Positions 13,685-19,625 of a stretch of 25,943 bases of DNA are shown here, piece by piece. Numbering within the stretch: the stretch's first letter is position 1; every line of letters starts with the position of its first letter. Origin of the DNA: Anaerolineae bacterium (GTDB lineage: Bacteria > Chloroflexota > Anaerolineae > JAAYZQ01); NCBI GenBank assembly GCA_016929795.1, contig JAFGIA010000016.1:1-25943 (forward strand), written 5' to 3'. The notes below the pieces were generated by a model that did not search any database, was not told where the DNA came from, and worked only from the letters and a program-made list of their open reading frames with translations. A program made the position numbers and the translations under genes.

Positions 13685-14629
13685 TCAGGCGAGCACGCCG
13701 GCGGCCACCAGCAGATAGCCCAACACCACCAGGGCGACCATCAACACGGTGGTGATCGTCCCAACCAGCACATAGGGCAGGAACCGTCGCGCCCAAAAGC
13801 CGCCCCGGACCAGCACGCTCCCTTCGGCGCTCACAGGGCGTGCCTGCTGGGGGCCGCTCGGGTCCACCTCTGCATCCGCCGCGCGCGAGATCACCTGGAA
13901 AGTGTACCCCTGTCCCCCAGGGGCGAACCCCTGGCTGCCAGCCGGCTGAACCGCGCGGACAAGCAGATCGACGACCAGCGAGGCGCCCGGCTCGACGTAG
14001 GGCGTCTGTGCCCAGGAGAATCCGTCGCCCGTCGGTCCCTCTGAGGGTGAGGCCCCTTGCGCCTGGCCCTCCTCGGGGTGGATCACCCGGCCTGGCCGCC
14101 CACCGCCTGACTTGCCGGTTACCGTGTGCGCCACCGACGAAGCCTGAAACGCAATCCTCTCCGGTGTTTGCTGTGCATACGACGCTTTCGCCTGCACGTG
14201 GCGGATCTGGCTCGCCTTCTCTTGCAGTGGCCCGCCAATCGAGCGCGGCAACAGCGAGCCCACCATGCTCAACACGCCTGCCACCGCCGCACCCACCTGG
14301 AGCACCCTGCCCGCCTTGTCCATTGCCCCCTTGGCCGCGCCCACCGAGGGCGCTTTGCGCCCCGCCGACTCCCCGTGGCGCGACGGCTCTCTGGCGCGCG
14401 ACGGAGATGGCGCTCTGTACACCGGCAGGCTATCCCCCTTCAGCGTGAACTGAAACCGGAGGGCATCCTCAGGGCCTTCGGCACGCAGGTTGTAGCGGCT
14501 CCTCACATTGCCCGCGTTCATGAGTTCGAGCCGCACCTTCTTCTGGAGGCGCACCGTCCGCATCCTGCCGACGATGGCCATCGTTACGGCTGCGGCCAAG
14601 ATTACGGTGATACCCAACACCCATTCCAT
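13685..14629 (-). CDS. Small membrane protein with N- and C-terminal transmembrane segments
   Basis: 314 residues from the ATG at 14629, which has AGGGGGG just upstream. A GTG at 14656 would add nine residues and cannot be excluded. A membrane segment lies at about 3-21 (VLGITVILAAAVTMAIV). It is followed by a domain fragment, VRLELMNAGN...LRFQFTL, which resembles the second beta-sandwich of the neighbouring FHA/Ig protein. A Gly/Ala-rich possible second segment lies at about 108-127. After a Ser/Gly/Pro linker comes a segment with ASLVVDLLVRAV, and a strong C-terminal helix at about 284-311. It lies 16 bases upstream of the FHA/Ig gene in the same run. I do not recognise a named family; a membrane partner of the two FHA proteins is a guess from context. 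Confidence 0.82.
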   Translation of the reverse strand: MEWVLGITVILAAAVTMAIVGRMRTVRLQKKVRLELMNAGNVRSRYNLRAEGPEDALRFQFTLKGDSLPVYRAPSPSRAREPSRHGESAGRKAPSVGAAKGAMDKAGRVLQVGAAVAGVLSMVGSLLPRSIGGPLQEKASQIRHVQAKASYAQQTPERIAFQASSVAHTVTGKSGGGRPGRVIHPEEGQAQGASPSEGPTGDGFSWAQTPYVEPGASLVVDLLVRAVQPAGSQGFAPGGQGYTFQVISRAADAEVDPSGPQQARPVSAEGSVLVRGGFWARRFLPYVLVGTITTVLMVALVVLGYLLVAAGVLA

Positions 14630-14680
14630 GGCCCCCCCTGGCTGTGCTCTCTGCACAGGGCTCTCTTTCTCATCCCTTGT

Positions 14681-15739
14681 TCAGTCCACCACCGTCAGCG
14701 TCAGCGTATGGTGATAGTAGGGCACAATCTCGATCTCGTGTGTCACACACACCTCTTCGCCCGGGTAAGCGTCGGGTGCCGAGGCGCGAATCTGGATCTG
14801 GTGCTGCCCGGCGGCGACCCCCGGCCCGCATGGATGCTGCAGGCGCAGGTACACCCCCTTCTCCACGTTCGGAAAGAGGATCGGCCCCGGCCCCACCTGG
14901 TAGAGATCTGGATGCAGCCCCTTCACTTCCACCCTGAACTGCACCCCCTGCTCTTCCCCCAGGTTGCGCAACAGGATCGCCCCTTCCAAGGGGAACTCGG
15001 GCTCGACTCTGGCCCGGGGCAGCGACAACCTCAGGCCCATGTGGGCCGAGTGTTTCTCCACGCTGACCAAGCCGCCCTCGGCCGCCATCGGAGCAACCGA
15101 GGCGGCTGACCTGTCACGGGTCGCCATCTGGACCATTGGTACCGGCACCGGTTCTCGCCTCTCCCTGGCAGCCTGCTCCCCGGCCGGTGCTGCCAACCGG
15201 GTGGGCACCCGGGCGCTACCCGGCTCTGACGCCCCCGCATAAAAGACCAGGGCAAAGTCACCCACGCGCATCATGTCCCCGTCGACAATTTCGATGGCAG
15301 CCCGCGGCGGCAGGGTCCGCCCGCCGGCCTCCCCGATGAAAACGTCCCGATCGCTCAGGTTGATGGCCCGGTAGCCACCCCAAGGGCTACCCAACCCCGC
15401 TCCCTCCCTGCTGCCGCCCGGCGCGGCGGGCAGAGCGATGAGCTGCAAGTGTCGTGGCGCCACGCCGCCGCCATGCTGCGCGTCCAGCACGACGTCGCTC
15501 ATGGGGTCGCTGCCGATATAGAGCAGCGGCCTCTCCAGCGGAAACTCTTTGCGCCAGCCTTCCCTGTCGGTGACCTCTACCCGGACCCGCGCGTCCGTCC
15601 GGTGGAAGCCGGTACCTCCGGTGCGGACCCCGGTATCCCCGGGGCGGACCCCGGTACCCCCGGGGCGGACCCCGGTACCCCCGGGGCGGACCCCGGTACC
15701 CCCGGGGCGGTTCCCCATCGCGCTATCGCCCGCCGCCAT
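14681..15739 (-). CDS. FHA-domain protein with C-terminal beta-sandwich
   Basis: 352 residues; ATG at 15739 preceded by GGGAGGGAAGGGG. Residues 11-44 are a tandem RPGGTGV-type repeat. The FHA domain spans about 51-168, with YIGSDPMSDVVLD, RHLQLIAL and the late strands DMMRVGDFALVFY. A linker follows, then at about 226-352 a NEW3-like beta-sandwich ending IEIVPYYHHTLTLTV. That end matches the VIEPYYAFSV boundary in the larger FHA/Ig protein, so the two look paralogous. There is no transmembrane segment, so it is probably cytoplasmic. The FHA Arg is replaced by Ser (GSDP), and the SxxH motif reads APRH. FHA proteins occur as regulators of type VI secretion, but the target here is unknown. Confidence 0.88.
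   Translation of the reverse strand: MAAGDSAMGNRPGGTGVRPGGTGVRPGGTGVRPGDTGVRTGGTGFHRTDARVRVEVTDREGWRKEFPLERPLLYIGSDPMSDVVLDAQHGGGVAPRHLQLIALPAAPGGSREGAGLGSPWGGYRAINLSDRDVFIGEAGGRTLPPRAAIEIVDGDMMRVGDFALVFYAGASEPGSARVPTRLAAPAGEQAARERREPVPVPMVQMATRDRSAASVAPMAAEGGLVSVEKHSAHMGLRLSLPRARVEPEFPLEGAILLRNLGEEQGVQFRVEVKGLHPDLYQVGPGPILFPNVEKGVYLRLQHPCGPGVAAGQHQIQIRASAPDAYPGEEVCVTHEIEIVPYYHHTLTLTVVD
15603..15707. repeat. 21-bp tandem repeat (about 5 copies) at the start of the FHA gene
   Basis: Four near-identical 21-base units lie at 15624-15644, 15645-15665, 15666-15686 and 15687-15707; the first differs by one base. A degenerate fifth lies at 15603-15623. Each is centred on GGTACC flanked by C- and G-runs, and each encodes RPGGTGV. 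The units carry inverted-repeat character and are 7 codons long, so copy-number change keeps the frame. Confidence 0.93.
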
Positions 15740-15775
15740 GCCCCTTCCCTCCCCTTTTGCGCATCTCGATCCCGG

Positions 15776-17464
15776 CTAGCCCACCAACAGCGCCGCACAC
15801 GCCAGCCAGTCGAGTTTCCGCTCCAATTCTGCGGCCAGCATACCCCGGATCTCGGCGTCGCTCAAGCTGCCCTCCGCCGAGTACCCTCGGCCCTCCGCCT
15901 CATCCTGACGCTGCACAGTCAGCACCCCCTGCGCCACCGGCCCGGCCATCAGCAGATCGAGCAGTCCGGCGCGGTCGCGGCTGCCATCCAGGTGATACAG
16001 CACAAACCCGTCGAGGTTGTCGAGCGTCACCCGCTCGTGGCGCAGATTGGTGACCAGGTTCCCCCGCTGAATCTGGTACCGGGCCACCGCGCTGGCCACA
16101 GGCCGCTCGCTCACCTCCGGCACGTAGGCCGGCCGATAAGAATGAAAATCCACCAAGCTGTTGCTGTAGCTATAGGCTGTGAGCAAATTCGCCGTCAGCG
16201 CCTCGGCATCGACCGCCTCGTCCCCGCCAGCGGCCGCCGCCCGAGAGATACTTGCTGCGGAGCAGCCGGCTGCTTGCCAGCGCGCACGCGCCACCCGCAG
16301 CAGATCGTCACAGCGCACGGGCGCCGGCCACTGCTCGGCAAGCGTGTATAGAGCCATCTTGCTGACCGGGTGGTCGGTCGTGATCGCCGGCCCGTCGCCC
16401 GACTGGAACCTGACAGGCGAAACGGAGAGCAGGTCCGGGTCCGGCCCTGCCGGCCTGGCCCGTGACGTCGCATACAGCTCGCTCACAACATCAGTTACAA
16501 CCCGCTCCGGGAGCACGACGTGCCCGTGGCACAGCAAGCTGCGGCGGAACATCCGATTATGCAAAAAGTCGACCGCCTGCTCCAGCTCCACCAGGTCCCC
16601 GGCAAGCTGTTGCAACCCCTCTGTGACCTGCGGCGGCACGTCGCCGCCCGTGTGCATCCTGCCGCGCATGCCCGAGAAATCCGCCTCGCCCAGGTATTGC
16701 AGCCCGTGCCGTGCCACCTGCTCCGCAAACTGGTAAAAGTAGAATGGCTCGTTGATGTCGGCCATCTCGTCGTGCAGCACCAGCGTGGCATGACGGCTCG
16801 ACGTGCCGTCGAGCTTGTCGCCGACGACGCCGGCGTACATGCTCAAAAAGCTGCTGTAGGCGTCCGCTTCGTCCCCCACTGTCTTGCCGGCGGCAGCGCC
16901 CTGCGCGAAAAAGCCGAGCACTGCCCGTGCCTGATCGGCCCGCTCCATCGGATCGGCAGTGTGCCGCGTGTGGTACAGCAGCATATCGCGCACGATGCGC
17001 ACCATGTGCCAACCGGGATAGGTATTGTAGCTGATATAGGCCACGCCGTCGGGCGCCAGGTTCTCGCGGCAGATCTCGAGGATCTTGTACCGCACCGCAT
17101 CGGGCACCCACGAATAGACGCCGTGGGCGATGATATAGTCAAACTCGCCCAGCTTGGCCGTGACATCCATGATATCCAGATGCTGAAAGGCCACGTTCTC
17201 CAGGCCCAGCGCAGCCGCCGCCTCCTGTGCCTCGGCCACCTGCCGTGCCGAGTTGTCGATGCCCAGGAACAGGCTGCCCGGCAGCCCGTAGGCCATCGGG
17301 ATGAGATTGCCGCCCACGGCGCACCCCAGCTCCAGCACCCGGCACTGCCCCACCGGTGCCGGCCGCATGCCCATCAGCCGCGCCATGATCGCCAGCCGGT
17401 CCGGATGCGTCGGCGTATACGACAGCGCGGGATAGGGCACCCGGTCATACACATACTCGCTCAT
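15776..17464 (-). CDS. SAM-dependent methyltransferase with methyltransferase-regulatory domain
   Basis: 562 residues from the ATG at 17464, whose ATGA overlaps the stop of the upstream DUF4159 gene and implies translational coupling. An upstream in-frame start at 17566 would only read back through that gene. The class I Rossmann fold shows motif I VLELGCAVGG (43-52), acidic strand FLGIDNSA (66-73) and LDIMD. The segment AHGVYSWVPDAVRYKILEI followed by YISYNTYPGWHM (about 113-154) is typical of methyltransferases with the PF10119 regulatory domain, expected at about 215-300. The C-terminal half fits the winged-helix-like tail of that group. Rickettsial outer-membrane protein lysine methyltransferases share this layout, so a protein substrate is possible. 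Methylation of a machine component or of the giant surface protein is an inference. Confidence 0.88.
   Translation of the reverse strand: MSEYVYDRVPYPALSYTPTHPDRLAIMARLMGMRPAPVGQCRVLELGCAVGGNLIPMAYGLPGSLFLGIDNSARQVAEAQEAAAALGLENVAFQHLDIMDVTAKLGEFDYIIAHGVYSWVPDAVRYKILEICRENLAPDGVAYISYNTYPGWHMVRIVRDMLLYHTRHTADPMERADQARAVLGFFAQGAAAGKTVGDEADAYSSFLSMYAGVVGDKLDGTSSRHATLVLHDEMADINEPFYFYQFAEQVARHGLQYLGEADFSGMRGRMHTGGDVPPQVTEGLQQLAGDLVELEQAVDFLHNRMFRRSLLCHGHVVLPERVVTDVVSELYATSRARPAGPDPDLLSVSPVRFQSGDGPAITTDHPVSKMALYTLAEQWPAPVRCDDLLRVARARWQAAGCSAASISRAAAAGGDEAVDAEALTANLLTAYSYSNSLVDFHSYRPAYVPEVSERPVASAVARYQIQRGNLVTNLRHERVTLDNLDGFVLYHLDGSRDRAGLLDLLMAGPVAQGVLTVQRQDEAEGRGYSAEGSLSDAEIRGMLAAELERKLDWLACAALLVG
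15877..15890. repeat. Short inverted repeat of the GTACC family in the methyltransferase gene
   Basis: The sequence ccgagtaccctcgg has a perfect 5-bp stem around tacc. It encodes GRGYS-like residues (EGRGYSAEG) close to the C-terminus. This is the same core as the 15-bp units at 8925 and 10371. Confidence 0.8.
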
Positions 17465-18585
17465 TTGCGCCGCCCGAGTGCATAGGCAAGAATGTTCTCC
17501 CCCCACTCCATCGCCGTGCGGATCTCTTCGCGCGTGGCAGGCCGGCCCCGGCGCTCGCCCTGCCACAGGCAGCCATAGTCATTCTGGCTCAGGATGATCC
17601 CATCGCCCACCAATACCCTGGGCGCGCCCTCCGTCTCAAAGCCGGGCGGCGGTGCGGCAAAGAGATGCGGCTCAACCAGCAGCGCGTGCCCCGCTGGCAC
17701 CTCCTTGAGCTCCATGCCCATCGAGGCCAGCAAGTCCAAGAAACTGTCATCAGCCGGCGCGTCGCCCCCGCGCACCTGGCGCCGGCAGCTTTCGATCAGC
17801 AGCGTGCCGCCGCCATGCACATAGGTGTACAGGGCATTCATCTCGTCCCGGCTCAACTGGAACGCACCGTGGCCCACCAGGTACACCAGGGTGTACGCCT
17901 CCAGGCCGGGCGCGGGCAACACAAAATCATCCACGCACACCCGCCACCCCGCGCGACGCAGCGCCTGCGCCACATAGTCCATGCCCCGGCTGTGTCTCTC
18001 GTCTGTCGACTTGCCCGTGTAGCTCAGCGCCACACTGATCGTCTCCTGGCCCGGCTTGTTCGCTTCCGGGCGGAACCGGAGGTCGATCTCGTTCGGCCCT
18101 GGATGCGCCGCCTTCCGGGCATTCAACAGCGGGCTTTGCCGGCTCTGCCGCCTCACCCGCGCCAGCTCCACGCACGGCGTGCCGTCCAGCGCCGGCACCG
18201 CCTGGATGCCAAACCGGCCATAGATGTAGAGCGGGCCGTCCTCCTCTTCTCCCCCCGCTGTCGGAGGGCTCTCTTCGTACGTCAGCAGGAGATAGAGCTG
18301 CCCGTGTGCCTCCCCGATGTCATAAACCACCGGCTCGGGGACGACGATCGTCTGCCCCAGGGGATCGAGAGCAAGGCCAGGCAGGATATACACCGACGGA
18401 TCGACAGGATCGCTTGCGATCACCTCCAGCCCGGTCACAATCCGCGGACCATGTGCGTACAGATCGTGCGACCGCTGCCACTGGCGATGATATTCGTGCG
18501 CTTCCTCCCATACCTGGGCCGTCACCGCCATGCCGTCCGCCGGCTTGATACGCTTGATCGGAAACTCGTGCAGCAGATCTTTCAT
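17461..18585 (-). CDS. Fibre-like N-terminal domain fused to DUF4159
   Basis: 374 residues; ATG at 18585, five bases after the tail-protein stop, with AGGAG and AGGG upstream. Residues about 15-105 contain HGPRIVTGLEVI and YILPGLALDPLGQTIVV. This pattern is seen in proteins attached to phage-tail-like baseplates. Residues about 180-370 match DUF4159, a flavodoxin/glutamine-amidotransferase-like fold, with ISVALSYTGKS, LVYLVGHGAFQLSRDE and YVHGGGTLLIESC. No function is established for DUF4159. Its position directly after the tail protein is where an Afp-type locus carries its fibre gene. A host-contact or baseplate-peripheral role is plausible but inferred. Confidence 0.82.
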   Translation of the reverse strand: MKDLLHEFPIKRIKPADGMAVTAQVWEEAHEYHRQWQRSHDLYAHGPRIVTGLEVIASDPVDPSVYILPGLALDPLGQTIVVPEPVVYDIGEAHGQLYLLLTYEESPPTAGGEEEDGPLYIYGRFGIQAVPALDGTPCVELARVRRQSRQSPLLNARKAAHPGPNEIDLRFRPEANKPGQETISVALSYTGKSTDERHSRGMDYVAQALRRAGWRVCVDDFVLPAPGLEAYTLVYLVGHGAFQLSRDEMNALYTYVHGGGTLLIESCRRQVRGGDAPADDSFLDLLASMGMELKEVPAGHALLVEPHLFAAPPPGFETEGAPRVLVGDGIILSQNDYGCLWQGERRGRPATREEIRTAMEWGENILAYALGRRK

Positions 18586-18590
18586 AATCC

Positions 18591-19625
18591 CTAATCTCCT
18601 GATTCTTTCACCGTCTCGATCTTTAGCTGATAGCCTGTATGGGCCGGCTTTTCAGCTTCGATGATCGCCTCGATCCGCCGCCGGCGGACCTCAGCCTCGC
18701 CCGGACCGCTGTCCGCGTCGTCCGCCGTCGACCCCTCAGGCAGGCACAGGATCACGGTAAATGTGTGCGGCTCGTTGCCCCGACCCAGGGCGACCCCCGG
18801 CCCCAGCCGTGCCCCCTGTCCCAGGCGAAAGTTATGCGCCCTATGCTCAATGATGCGCGGCCTGGCCCCGGTATAGATCTCCAGGTATTCCTCCAACCCC
18901 TGGCGCGTGCCCCGCTTCCTGTAGAGCGCCGCTGCCGCCGCGAGCAGCCGCCGCCGCTTGTCGATCGGCCAGCGCTCGTCCAACACCAGGTCGATCCACG
19001 ATGCCAGCCACGGCAGAAACTCGGGCGGCGTCATGCGTGGGTCAAAGTAGTTGGGCATGCTCTCGATCTGCCGGCTCACCGGCGCCCAAAAGCTCTCAAA
19101 GAGCATCAGAAAGCGGCCCATCAGATCGTCGTCGCGGTAGATGGCTGGCAGGTAGTCGAGATAGCGCCCCCGGGGCGACACGATCACGCTCACCGTCTCG
19201 ACCGCCCGCAGGGACGCCTCTCCCTCTTCCCCCGCCGTCGCCACGGCGCGGCTCTCCAGCACAGTCTCCTCCTGCACACGCGCCACCGTGGCCGTCACCC
19301 AAAATTCGTAGCTGATCGCCCCTCCTGCCGCAGCGCGTCGGGTAGCGCGCCGGTCGACGTGCCAGATCAAGTTGTTCGCCCCTTCGTGGAGTGTAATGCG
19401 CGGCAGCATTCGCGAGCCGGGGCCCTGATAGTCGGCCAGGGTCATCCCTGCTGGCAGGGCAACAAGCAGGGTAAAGCCCGGCAGCGACGGCTCGATGTCG
19501 ACCCGCGTGCTAAACTTGACCGTTTCCCCCGGGTATCTGCGGTAGATGTCGGCGATGTGCGACACTGCAAGCCGCACCGTCGAGGGCTCTGGTCCCTGCG
19601 CACCACGCTGCCCTAGCCCGGTCAT
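18591..19625 (-). CDS. Phage tail protein I-like / TIGR02242-type baseplate protein
   Basis: 344 residues. The ATG at 19625 overlaps the stop of the J-like gene (ATGA). Residues about 155-265 carry the family signature: YLPAIYRDDDLMGRFLMLFE, NYFDPRMTPPEFLPWLASW, ERWPIDKRRRLL and YRKRGTRQGLEEYLEIYTG. The C-terminal part (FTVILCLP, then an acidic helix ending VKESGD) completes the fold. The protein corresponds to Afp12 and caps the wedge next to the J-like protein. Residues about 15-150 are an added beta-sandwich (ETVKFSTRVDIEPSLPGFTL, ISYEFWVTATV) resembling DUF11-type domains. Confidence 0.9.
   Translation of the reverse strand: MTGLGQRGAQGPEPSTVRLAVSHIADIYRRYPGETVKFSTRVDIEPSLPGFTLLVALPAGMTLADYQGPGSRMLPRITLHEGANNLIWHVDRRATRRAAAGGAISYEFWVTATVARVQEETVLESRAVATAGEEGEASLRAVETVSVIVSPRGRYLDYLPAIYRDDDLMGRFLMLFESFWAPVSRQIESMPNYFDPRMTPPEFLPWLASWIDLVLDERWPIDKRRRLLAAAAALYRKRGTRQGLEEYLEIYTGARPRIIEHRAHNFRLGQGARLGPGVALGRGNEPHTFTVILCLPEGSTADDADSGPGEAEVRRRRIEAIIEAEKPAHTGYQLKIETVKESGD

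Noticed and set aside
15776..17566. Longer methyltransferase start at 17566
   Set aside because: The extra 34 residues overlap the DUF4159 coding region and show no family resemblance. The ATG at 17464 gives a standard ATGA overlap.
10762..19616. Plus-strand open frames of 300-400 residues (10762-11976, 12556-13755, 14126-15109, 15449-16351, 16520-17485, 17665-18594, 18639-19616)
   Set aside because: Each lies opposite a minus-strand gene with clear family motifs and has the Arg/His/Pro-rich composition of GC-rich antisense shadows.
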